Assembly: GCF_010646885.2 (NCBI RefSeq)
Contig: NZ_CP050700.1
Coordinates: forward strand, 3,002,501-3,066,500
Source: Desulfopila sp. IMCC35008
GTDB lineage: Bacteria; Desulfobacterota; Desulfobulbia; Desulfobulbales; Desulfocapsaceae
DNA length: 64,000 bases
Direction: 5' to 3'
The notes below the pieces were generated by a model, which had not been told where the DNA came from, did no database searches, and saw only the letters and a program-made list of their open reading frames with translations. Positions 27,282 to 35,389 of the stretch are shown piece after piece. A program made the position numbers and the translations under genes. Numbering within the stretch: position 1 is the first letter of the stretch; every line of letters starts with the position of its first letter.

Positions 27282-28067
27282 TTATTGTGATGACAGGTTC
27301 GTAAGTGATTCAGCAATAGAAAACAGTTCTTTCGGAGCCTTGTCGATAGTATCGTCAAAAGGCCGTTGACCATTTCTGTCCGAAGCTACTATTTCATCGT
27401 GCTCCGGAATAAATCCCAGAATTTCAAAACCAGGTAGGGACTCCCGTATCAGCTGTTCATCTTCCGGCCCGCGAACACGGTTTCCGAGAATCAGAATCTT
27501 TTTAATGCCTATATCCTGTCCAAGTTGACGTATTTTATGAGCTGCATGTCGTGACCGGGCACCTGGGTTTACAACTACGACCAAGGCATCAACTGAACCC
27601 GAGGTCGCACGGCCCAAATGTTCAACTCCCGCTTCCATATCCATCAGGACCACTTCTTCACGGTACAGTACGAGATGGGTCATCAAGGCCTTGAGGATAG
27701 TACTTTCGGGACAAATACAACCAGACCCACCGCTCTGCACAGTTCCCATAACCAACAGCTTGACACCGTCTTTTTCCTTTGAAAAGCGTTCGGGGATATC
27801 ATCCACTTTAGGATTAAGGGTAAAAAAGCCTCCCATTTTCCCGGGTTCCGCTCCGGTCCTTTCTGCTATCAGGTCACGTAATTCAGCAATAGGGGTTATG
27901 GGTTGGTCTTCAGGTATTCCAAGTCCTGCTGCAAGATTAGCAACGGGATCAGCATCTATTGCAATAACTCTGTTCTTCTCTCCTGCCGCAAGGCAACGGG
28001 CCAGCAAAGCCGTTACAGTTGTCTTGCCAACACCGCCTTTTCCGCCAATGGCAATTTTCAAACTCAC
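27282..28067 (-). CDS. cooC: CooC-type nickel-insertion ATPase (copy 2, in the ACS locus)
   Basis: A 261-residue ATPase with GKGGVGKTTVTALLA near the start, IDADPVANLAAGLG and the Cys pair GCICPES (about 115-119). GTG 28067 is the start, with CAGGAG about 10 bases upstream. It is the last gene of the acs transcript before the pseudogene, and likely matures the CODH/ACS nickel sites. It is distinct from the copy at 16933, whose motif is GCYCMVN. Confidence 0.9.
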   Translation of the reverse strand: MSLKIAIGGKGGVGKTTVTALLARCLAAGEKNRVIAIDADPVANLAAGLGIPEDQPITPIAELRDLIAERTGAEPGKMGGFFTLNPKVDDIPERFSKEKDGVKLLVMGTVQSGGSGCICPESTILKALMTHLVLYREEVVLMDMEAGVEHLGRATSGSVDALVVVVNPGARSRHAAHKIRQLGQDIGIKKILILGNRVRGPEDEQLIRESLPGFEILGFIPEHDEIVASDRNGQRPFDDTIDKAPKELFSIAESLTNLSSQ

Positions 28068-28114
28068 TCTTTACGTGCTCCTGTAGAATATTTATTAAAA
28101 CAGTTACAAAGGTA

Positions 28115-28399
28115 TCAATCAGCTACTATCTTTCCGTCCTGATCGACGATAGCCACCTCGAAGTTATTCTTCACTGCAATCTCATACAGTTCCTCAATAT
28201 GAACAGCTTGCAATTCATGCTTTACGCCTTTTTCCCTGGGGATATCAAGATAACAATCGTTGGCTTCCTCCTTGGTTCTAAAAGCAGGAATAAAATTTAC
28301 ATCCTTCTCCTTGTTATACAAGCCAAGGAAATTTTCCTGTCCTGCCGATCCGTTCACGAAAACATACACCCAACTCTCCGACGCTTTTTTGTCTTCCAT
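28115..28399 (-). CDS. Small unknown protein of the ACS locus (94 aa)
   Basis: Not assigned to a family. ATG 28399; an acidic protein with two predicted alpha/beta stretches (SWVYVFVNGSAGQENFLGLY and EELYEIAVKNNFEVAIVDQD), no cysteine and no membrane segment. It sits between acsE and cooC, downstream of the acsE terminator and 48 bases upstream of cooC. Position suggests an accessory role in CODH/ACS assembly, which is inference only. Confidence 0.65.
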   Translation of the reverse strand: MEDKKASESWVYVFVNGSAGQENFLGLYNKEKDVNFIPAFRTKEEANDCYLDIPREKGVKHELQAVHIEELYEIAVKNNFEVAIVDQDGKIVAD

Positions 28400-28518
28400 A
28401 ATCAGTCCACTCGAATTTTATCTGCAATCCGGTAGTGCCACTTACTCACTTCTACCGAACGTGAAGTACAGTTACTAGTTAATAATCATTGAACTATAAC
28501 TGCTCAACCATCACAACC

Positions 28519-28557
28519 AATAAAAAAAGCTCCATCCATAAATGGATGGAGCTTTTT
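28519..28557 (-). terminator. Rho-independent terminator of acsE
   Basis: A 14-bp perfect stem AAAAAGCTCCATCC (28524-28537) with GGATGGAGCTTTTT (28544-28557); T-run on the minus strand. It splits acsE from the downstream small ORF and cooC. Confidence 0.9.
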
Positions 28558-28575
28558 ATCTGAAAAACAAAAAGA

Positions 28576-29466
28576 TCAGATATCGAGATATGAATCTGAG
28601 AAGAGATTCTCACCGGTAATGACCTTTACGGTTTTCACGTAATCACCAAGCTCCTTATCGAGGGTGGAGATATCGGGTGCTTCACCATCCATGGTTTTAT
28701 AAATAACATCAACGATATCCTGTCGCTCTCCTTTGGCTACAGCTGTAAGTCCCTTATCCAACGGATCGGAAATAACAGACTTCATGCCGTAACGACCAAG
28801 CATGACCATAAAGGTGGTGTTCAGGATCGGACGCAGCTCGACAGGCGGTCCATTGGAGATATTCGACAATCCGCAGGTTGACATTGCACCGGGGGCTATA
28901 TCTTCCAGCATCATCTGGAAGTTCAGCAAGCTCATGCACTGCTGCTGCTGAATATTTACCGGAGTCACAATACCATCAACCCATATTTTCTCGTTAGGGA
29001 TACCAGCTTCATTGGCCGCATAAAGCAGTTCTACGGCAAGTGCTGCTCGCTCATTCTCATCACGCGGCAGTCCATCAGGTCCCCACATAAGAGCAACAAT
29101 GTCTGCCTCATACTTGGCAGCCATTGGCAGCATCTCGGTATACCGTTCCGGACGGGCCATGATGGAGTTTACAATATGTGGCTTTGCACATGGCTTAACA
29201 ACCTTGAGTCCTTCCTCGATGGCTGCAATGTTAGAAGTATCAAGCAGCAAAGGAATCTCGGGCACAACTTCCTGTACCACCTGGCAGACCCATGGCATTA
29301 ACTCATGCCCGTCTTTTTTTGCCGGCCCCAGATTGATATCAATATAATCCATACCCAGCTCTTTCTGCTCTAGGGCTTCTTCCTGGATCGGTTTGGGGTC
29401 ACGCTCCTTGAATGCTCTTCCTATCTTTGTAGAAATAACATTCAAGCTCTCACCAAATAGAATCAT
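28576..29466 (-). CDS. acsE: Methyltetrahydrofolate:corrinoid/iron-sulfur protein methyltransferase
   Basis: A 296-residue pterin-binding TIM-barrel protein: FGESLNVISTKIGRAF near the start, GMDYIDINLGPAKKDG, LLLDTSNIAAIEEGL, and a C-terminal SDPLDKGLTA. AcsE transfers the methyl group between methyl-THF and the cobalt of the AcsCD protein. Start ATG 29466 follows GGAGGAG by four bases. It stands in the acs operon between acsC and the small ORF, flanked by terminators on both sides, so its expression may be read-through controlled. Confidence 0.95.
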   Translation of the reverse strand: MILFGESLNVISTKIGRAFKERDPKPIQEEALEQKELGMDYIDINLGPAKKDGHELMPWVCQVVQEVVPEIPLLLDTSNIAAIEEGLKVVKPCAKPHIVNSIMARPERYTEMLPMAAKYEADIVALMWGPDGLPRDENERAALAVELLYAANEAGIPNEKIWVDGIVTPVNIQQQQCMSLLNFQMMLEDIAPGAMSTCGLSNISNGPPVELRPILNTTFMVMLGRYGMKSVISDPLDKGLTAVAKGERQDIVDVIYKTMDGEAPDISTLDKELGDYVKTVKVITGENLFSDSYLDI

Positions 29467-29505
29467 TGTACTCCTCCGTTGCTTAGTTCGTAGTCAACAT
29501 CCCTA

Positions 29506-29549
29506 TACATTAAAAAATCAGGGCGGTCATTGTTCTTCCGTCCGCCCTG
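29506..29549 (-). terminator. Terminator between acsC and acsE
   Basis: Minus-strand stem CAGGGCGG/CCGCCCTG (29519-29526 with 29542-29549) runs into TTTTTTAATG. A second hairpin (ACAGCAGG/CCTGCTGT, 29562-29588) precedes it right after the acsC stop. Confidence 0.75.
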
Positions 29550-29604
29550 TCAGTTTACCACACAGCAGGATGAGTTTCACCCTGCTGTAATTTTACTGTT
29601 CGTA

Positions 29605-30945
29605 CTATCTGGCTTTAAGGAAACCAGCCAGGTGGGCTGATTCTCTCGGACCAACAGTTATGGTCCAGCCGGAAAGTTCTTCTTCAACCTCACCAGCGAT
29701 AGCGGCAGCGTAGCCCGGAATGATAAGTTCAGTGTGCTTTACCTTCTCCATGATACCACACTTCTTGACAAACATACCGACATCGTCGCCACTGAATTTA
29801 CCAGCAGCCCATGCTGTAAGCACAGAGAGTCCCTCGGCATCTTTAATAAGCAGCCATGAAGGTACCTTGCTCGCCTCAATCTCACCTGAAACAATAAAGT
29901 AGGTAAGGGCAAAGTTAGTGGTAACCATTACCGGTGAATTCTCATCAGGATTACCAATCGGGTAAATACCCTCTGTTACCGTCATTGGTCGTTGCGGATC
30001 CGTGAAGATATTTAACCTTTCAAGCAGAAGTGGGAAAATAACCTCAGTGGTAAACTCTGACAGGACCACGATACCCGCATATTTGGCTACAAACATACCG
30101 GCAACGAGTGCTTCCATATCAGGGCTGTCGGTCATCTCTGACGGGAAAACGATAGTCGGAAAACCTAAAGAACGGTTTCCGTCTTTCAGGGCCGATCTTC
30201 GGATGGCAACCTGATCTTCAAGGGCCTGCTTAAGTTCACGGGTTCCGGTATCGATGATAAGATCTTTTAGACCCATTGCGGTCAGTTTATCACTGAGAGC
30301 AATGATAGCATCAATGGAATCGGCTTTAATAGCAAGCGGCAGATCGTTATCAAGAGCTATTTTGCCCATATCATCTGCATTAGCTTCTGTCGCTGCATAT
30401 ATTACCGGGCGCTTAAATCCGCACCCATCAACACCCGCACCAATAACAGCGGCATCCTCACTCATCAGGATGAGGTTGAATTCTGATGTTTCGGCAACGA
30501 GCTTTGCAAGAGCGGCAAAGGCATCCTTGTCACCGTTGACATCTTTTAATGCCACCAGCTCAGGACGCAGGTTAAAACCTACACGTTCATACTGCAAGGC
30601 ATTCCATGCCTTCAGTTTTGCTTCAACATCTGCGGCTGCGGAGTCAGAAGTGATAGTCCCGGCAAACATAGTCGGGTTAAAAAATGTTTTTTCATGACGG
30701 TAAAGAACCGTCTCACCACCGGTTGTCGCTTTACGAACACCTTTACCTACTACAACAGGACGAATCGGAGGTGCTGATGCCTCTGCAAGTTCGGCCCGAG
30801 CCTCATCGGACACATATGGACATGAATCGAGCTCGGCCTTACCGGAAGCAAGATTCATTGCGAAGGCCAGACAGGTTGGCACACCGCATTCCTTACAGTT
30901 GGTTTTTGGCAGCAGTTTAAATATCTGTATACCTGTTAACGCCAT
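29605..30945 (-). CDS. acsC: Corrinoid/iron-sulfur protein large subunit
   Basis: A 446-residue subunit. Start ATG 30945 (MALTGIQIFKLLPKTNC), with AAGGAG nine bases upstream. The N-terminal Fe-S domain has TNCKECGVPTC and a later Cys at ELDSCPY, giving the [4Fe-4S] site that reductively activates cobalt. The middle is a TIM-barrel and the C-terminal third is the B12-binding domain. It carries the methyl group between AcsE and acetyl-CoA synthase together with AcsD. Confidence 0.94.
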   Translation of the reverse strand: MALTGIQIFKLLPKTNCKECGVPTCLAFAMNLASGKAELDSCPYVSDEARAELAEASAPPIRPVVVGKGVRKATTGGETVLYRHEKTFFNPTMFAGTITSDSAAADVEAKLKAWNALQYERVGFNLRPELVALKDVNGDKDAFAALAKLVAETSEFNLILMSEDAAVIGAGVDGCGFKRPVIYAATEANADDMGKIALDNDLPLAIKADSIDAIIALSDKLTAMGLKDLIIDTGTRELKQALEDQVAIRRSALKDGNRSLGFPTIVFPSEMTDSPDMEALVAGMFVAKYAGIVVLSEFTTEVIFPLLLERLNIFTDPQRPMTVTEGIYPIGNPDENSPVMVTTNFALTYFIVSGEIEASKVPSWLLIKDAEGLSVLTAWAAGKFSGDDVGMFVKKCGIMEKVKHTELIIPGYAAAIAGEVEEELSGWTITVGPRESAHLAGFLKAR

Positions 30946-30976
30946 AAGTTGGTTCTCCTTATGTAAATATCGAAAC

Positions 30977-31013
30977 CGGCCAGCCCACACTCACCTAATG
31001 AGCGGGCTGGCCG
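30977..31013 (-). repeat. Hairpin between acsB and acsC
   Basis: A 10-bp perfect stem CGGCCAGCCC/GGGCTGGCCG (30977-30986 with 31004-31013) sits in the short spacer after acsB. There is no U-run, so it may tune relative expression or mRNA stability. Confidence 0.55.
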
Positions 31014-31022
31014 CAGTGTGCT

Positions 31023-33236
31023 CTAGCCAATCAGAGGATCCATGTTCATGGCAGGATGTCCCTTTTCCTGGAGCCATGGCATAATCTCTTCTTCAGTAAT
31101 ACCCACGGTCTCATCAGCAATCAGGTCAGCGAAATTTTCAACACCCATTTCGGCACCGCGTTTATTGAGCCTATCATACAGTTCCTCTTTCAGCGCTTTT
31201 GGCATCCATACCATACGGAGGAGACCTCCATCGCCAAGAATGAACTTCTTCTGGGTAATGTTGAATTTGGAGTGACCGACAAAACCAGGTGAAGAAGCAC
31301 CACCGCCCATAACGCCGGCGAGGGTGGTAAACTTCATACCAGAAGGTGTTTCACCTGCATAATCACGGCCAACTGTCATAATACCGTTACAGCTTGGCAG
31401 CATAGCTGCAATACACTCGCAACAACCACAAGTGGTCATCGGCGCCTGGACCATTGAGTAGAAGTTGTAGGTATCAATGGCACCCTTGGAGGCACCTTTA
31501 ATGAACTCATCGACACCCTCAAAACGACCTAGTACCGGGTCGAGAACCTTACCTTTCTGAATGGGCTGGTTCGGGCCGGTAGGATTGATTTCAAAAGAAG
31601 CTTTACAATCCATCCAGTTGTAAGCACCACAAAGTCCGGTACGTTCCGGGCTGACGGTACACACATGGCTCGGTGCGAAAGACTGACACAGGCTGCACGA
31701 GTAGAAGGTCTCGACATCTTCGTCTGTCATGGTGTCGACACGTTCGTCACGGGTCTTATATTCCGCACGCGCTCTTTCCGTTAATTTGTCAACATCATCT
31801 TTATTGGTGAAAAGTGTAATTTGTACCTTGTCGACGATCTTCTGGAAATCCTGATGAAATTTCGCATGCAGTACAACACCGATATCCTTCAAGGTAAAAC
31901 CTTTCTCGATGGCAGCTTTACTGATACGTACCCAGGAGATGTCACGCTGACCAATATGCATGATACCCTGGATATAGTTGATCAGGTGATGGATCTGACG
32001 TTCCATGATCGGCTCAAAATCAGGCTGAAATTCACGACCGGCGATCTGTACATAAATTCCCAGAGGTAAGGTATCGCCCTCTTTCATATCGCCAATATCC
32101 GGGCCTATAACTTCAACCTTGGCATCCTCGATATCGTTCATCTCGGCCATTTTTACAAGCTCAGTACACTGGGTCTTACCACCACCCATCTGACCAAACA
32201 GGTCACCGCCACGAACACGTTCACCCTCGAATGCCGGACCAAATGCGCACGGAATGTCGATCTCGGTGACATTAATCTTCAGACCACGAACTTCAACGGA
32301 CTTCTGACAGATTTCGTCGTGTGAAACATTGGCGACAACGTGCTCGTAGGTACAGATACCAGTCGGCAGGATCTCGGGAATATCAGTATCGGCCAGTGTC
32401 GGGAAGCCCCAGTTGACACAACCTGCAGCTGCAACAGCCCACTCTGTTCCAACATCACCAAGGGCATTAACAAAGGCGAAGATACGGTTTTTGTTGTACA
32501 TCAACATTTTGCGATAATCACCTGGCTGAACCCCACCGAATGCCATAGCTGCCCTATTGGCAAAACCGAGTGCAAAGACAGCTGAAGAAATATCCGGCCC
32601 GAACGGTACGATACGGGTATTCCAACCTACCTGCATACCGGCATCAAGACACTGCTGAATAGCGGTCTTGCCATTATGGTTTGCGGCACAGAAGATATAC
32701 AGACTCTTCTTCTGGTAGTCTTCAATAATCATTTTGGCAGTCTCAGCGTCAGGTGCTGCACCGACAATCGCTGCAAAACCAGGAGCAGAACCATCAACAA
32801 ACTCAACACCACGCTTTCTTAAAATGGTATCGTCCGCAGGTCCAACCCAGATTTTTCCGGCGTCTATATCCGGATCTTCCTGGAGGATATAGAAATCAGG
32901 ATCATTCAACATCCGAATTGCTTCCTTGATCTCGTAGGCAAAAATTCCAGCCATACCAGCATCAAGCAGGGGTCCGAGATAGGGAAGATGATTGGCCCCT
33001 TTCAGGTGCGGTGGCAATAAACCACGTGCGAACTCCAAAGGTTTTTTCAGATCTTCCAGCGTCTCAACTTTCATACCGGTCAAAGAATAAATAACCGGAA
33101 GATAATACGCAGTGTTGCCGAATCCTACTTTAGTAGATGCATCATAGGTCTGAAGTGCTCTTTCCAACTCACCTTCCACCTGAGATACGACTTTATAACC
33201 ACCCTGTATCGCTGCAAATGCTACTAATCTTGACAT
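31023..33236 (-). CDS. acsB: Acetyl-CoA synthase (ACS) catalytic subunit
   Basis: A 737-residue ACS. The A-cluster [4Fe-4S] ligands are C514, C517, C526 and C536 (spacing 3-9-10, as in other bacterial ACS), and the proximal nickel-binding Cys-Gly-Cys lies in TTCGCCECI. The N-terminal domain has QGGYKVVSQVEGEL, which contacts CODH. It joins CO, a methyl group and CoA to acetyl-CoA, or splits it. Co-oriented with acsA upstream and acsC downstream. Confidence 0.95.
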   Translation of the reverse strand: MSRLVAFAAIQGGYKVVSQVEGELERALQTYDASTKVGFGNTAYYLPVIYSLTGMKVETLEDLKKPLEFARGLLPPHLKGANHLPYLGPLLDAGMAGIFAYEIKEAIRMLNDPDFYILQEDPDIDAGKIWVGPADDTILRKRGVEFVDGSAPGFAAIVGAAPDAETAKMIIEDYQKKSLYIFCAANHNGKTAIQQCLDAGMQVGWNTRIVPFGPDISSAVFALGFANRAAMAFGGVQPGDYRKMLMYNKNRIFAFVNALGDVGTEWAVAAAGCVNWGFPTLADTDIPEILPTGICTYEHVVANVSHDEICQKSVEVRGLKINVTEIDIPCAFGPAFEGERVRGGDLFGQMGGGKTQCTELVKMAEMNDIEDAKVEVIGPDIGDMKEGDTLPLGIYVQIAGREFQPDFEPIMERQIHHLINYIQGIMHIGQRDISWVRISKAAIEKGFTLKDIGVVLHAKFHQDFQKIVDKVQITLFTNKDDVDKLTERARAEYKTRDERVDTMTDEDVETFYSCSLCQSFAPSHVCTVSPERTGLCGAYNWMDCKASFEINPTGPNQPIQKGKVLDPVLGRFEGVDEFIKGASKGAIDTYNFYSMVQAPMTTCGCCECIAAMLPSCNGIMTVGRDYAGETPSGMKFTTLAGVMGGGASSPGFVGHSKFNITQKKFILGDGGLLRMVWMPKALKEELYDRLNKRGAEMGVENFADLIADETVGITEEEIMPWLQEKGHPAMNMDPLIG

Positions 33237-33292
33237 GCTTTCCTCCTTATTTGAGGATAATAATTAATAACGAATTCACTATTGGTCGAAGG

Positions 33293-35320
33293 TTAGTCCA
33301 TTCCAAGGGCTTGCCTGTCAGCCATATCCATAAGAACCCTCTCACGGGCTTTATCAATACCTAGCTCTTTACGCTTTTTATCAATATGAGCGATCATTTT
33401 ATGAGCGTGCTTGATCGGATCCGGCTCACAATCCCACTTACCACCATACAGTTCTTCCATGCCATTATACAGGTGATCCCTGAATACAGGCGCTCCATCA
33501 ACAGGCAGACTATAACCGAATACGGTGTACACTCCTGAAGACACGAAATACTGCCCGATGGCAATTGCCTTTTCACTCATCCATTCAGGTGCACTGCCGG
33601 CTGCCGGCAAGTCGCAGATATCGTTGCCAAGACCTCCAGCTTTTACAACCTCAGTGGCTGCCAGCAGGATTCGACTGTTGTCTACACAGGACCCAAGATG
33701 CAGGACAGGTGGAATTCCGACAGTCTCACAGACTTCAGCGAGTCCAGGTCCACAATGAACTGCTGCTGCCTCAGGGGTCAGCAGACCGTGAATAGCTGCA
33801 GTAATGGCGCTACAACCGGTGGTCAGAACTATTACATCATTTTTAATAAGTTCTTTAATGATGGTGATGTGTTCTTCATTATGCTTGGTACGGGCATTGT
33901 TACAACCAACAACACCAGCGATACCACGAATACGGCCGTTGATAATATTGTCGTTGAGTGTAAAATAATCTCCACGGAAAGAACCACCAAGATGATATTT
34001 GATGGACTCAACACCAAAACCTGCAATCTGCTTGGCCTTGTGTTGCGGAATCATGACATCTGCGCCACGATTCTTGAAGTTCTCGATAGCCAGTTTGACG
34101 ATACGCTTGGCATCCTGCATAGCGTAATGCTCGTCGAACTCGATGTGCATGACATTTTCCTGCTCCATCTTGGCGATCGGATGGGTGGTTATCAGTTTGG
34201 TGTGAAAACATTTTGCAACGTTGGCCAGGTTCTGGAAAATACACTGGACATCGACAACCATTGCCTCACATGCACCGGTAATGATTGCCAGTTCCTGCTG
34301 CAGGTAGTTTCCTGCGGGCGGTACGCCATGGCGCTGGAGAATTTCGTTGGCGGTACAGCAGATACCAGCCAGCTGAATTCCCTTGGCACCATTTTCTTTT
34401 GCATAATCAATCATTTCCTGCGACTGGCAGGCTGCTACAATCATCTCGGAAAGCAGTGGCTCATGACCGTGAACAATGATGTTGACATGATCTTCCTTCA
34501 TGACGCCCAGGTTAGCCTCGGACTGCAGCGGTGATGGTGAACCGAACATGACATCCTGCAGGTCGGTTCCGATCATCGCGCCACCCCAGCCATCAGCCAG
34601 AGATGCACGAGTTCCCTGCTTCATCAGGTTTTTGTAATCCTGATCTACGCCCATATGGGTCCTGTGCATAATCTCCACGACCTCACGATCGATGGCACGT
34701 GGCTCAACACCCTGCTCTTTCCACTTGTCCTGCAGGGGTTGGGGAGCTCTTTTCAAGTAGGAGAGAGTGCCTCCAACCTTACCGAACTCAGCATTTGCTG
34801 CAACAGCAACGCCCAAGGCGATTTCATCAATATCTCTATCCAGGGTCTCACCGTCTTTTTCGATGGTAGTTGCAACACCAAAATAGGGTGCAATCTGGAT
34901 CAATTTTGCAGGATCCTTGATTGTGTAATCAGTGGTCTCTTTTCTAGCTACAGCTAAAAAGGTTTCGGCAACAGCCCGACCATGATCAGAGTGAGCTGCA
35001 CAACCTGCCGCTATCATTCGGGCAAAGTTTCTTGCTGCTATAGTATTTGGTGTCGCACCACAGAGGCCTTTACGGGTATCCTCACCCTCTACACCGCCTT
35101 TTGGCAGTGGCAGGCGACATGGTCCCATTGCGCAGTTTTTACAACAGATTCCCTGAATACCAATTGCACAAGGTTTCATGGTGACCGCTCTGTCAAAAAC
35201 TGTTTCAATCTCTAGTTTCTGGGCACGACGGATCATTTCCTGGGTTGAAACTTCTATGGAAGCTTCCATCGGGTCTGCTAATTTCGGAGCTTTTGCGGGT
35301 GCTTTTTTTGCTTCTGCCAT
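33293..35320 (-). CDS. acsA: Carbon monoxide dehydrogenase subunit of CODH/ACS
   Basis: A 675-residue Ni-Fe CODH with the same cluster motifs as the CooS at 24410 (MKPCAIGIQGICCKNCAMGP, VHGHEPLLSEM, GICCTANEILQRHG, TGCSAITAA, LGSCVDNSRI). It is next to acsB, so it is the CODH that forms the CO channel complex with ACS. The first ~20 residues are an Ala/Lys/Pro-rich leader (MAEAKKAPAKAPKLADP) absent from the other CooS. Start ATG follows GAGGAGG. Confidence 0.95.
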   Translation of the reverse strand: MAEAKKAPAKAPKLADPMEASIEVSTQEMIRRAQKLEIETVFDRAVTMKPCAIGIQGICCKNCAMGPCRLPLPKGGVEGEDTRKGLCGATPNTIAARNFARMIAAGCAAHSDHGRAVAETFLAVARKETTDYTIKDPAKLIQIAPYFGVATTIEKDGETLDRDIDEIALGVAVAANAEFGKVGGTLSYLKRAPQPLQDKWKEQGVEPRAIDREVVEIMHRTHMGVDQDYKNLMKQGTRASLADGWGGAMIGTDLQDVMFGSPSPLQSEANLGVMKEDHVNIIVHGHEPLLSEMIVAACQSQEMIDYAKENGAKGIQLAGICCTANEILQRHGVPPAGNYLQQELAIITGACEAMVVDVQCIFQNLANVAKCFHTKLITTHPIAKMEQENVMHIEFDEHYAMQDAKRIVKLAIENFKNRGADVMIPQHKAKQIAGFGVESIKYHLGGSFRGDYFTLNDNIINGRIRGIAGVVGCNNARTKHNEEHITIIKELIKNDVIVLTTGCSAITAAIHGLLTPEAAAVHCGPGLAEVCETVGIPPVLHLGSCVDNSRILLAATEVVKAGGLGNDICDLPAAGSAPEWMSEKAIAIGQYFVSSGVYTVFGYSLPVDGAPVFRDHLYNGMEELYGGKWDCEPDPIKHAHKMIAHIDKKRKELGIDKARERVLMDMADRQALGMD

Positions 35321-35389
35321 CAGAGTTACCTCCTCAAGTAAATTCTTGGCTTAATTCGCTTGCTCAGATTTACCTTTATTGAATAGCTA

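Noticed and set aside
33698-34534. 278-codon plus-strand frame opposite acsA
   Set aside because: Complementary to the conserved CODH motifs; composition is unlike a protein and no start signal is present.
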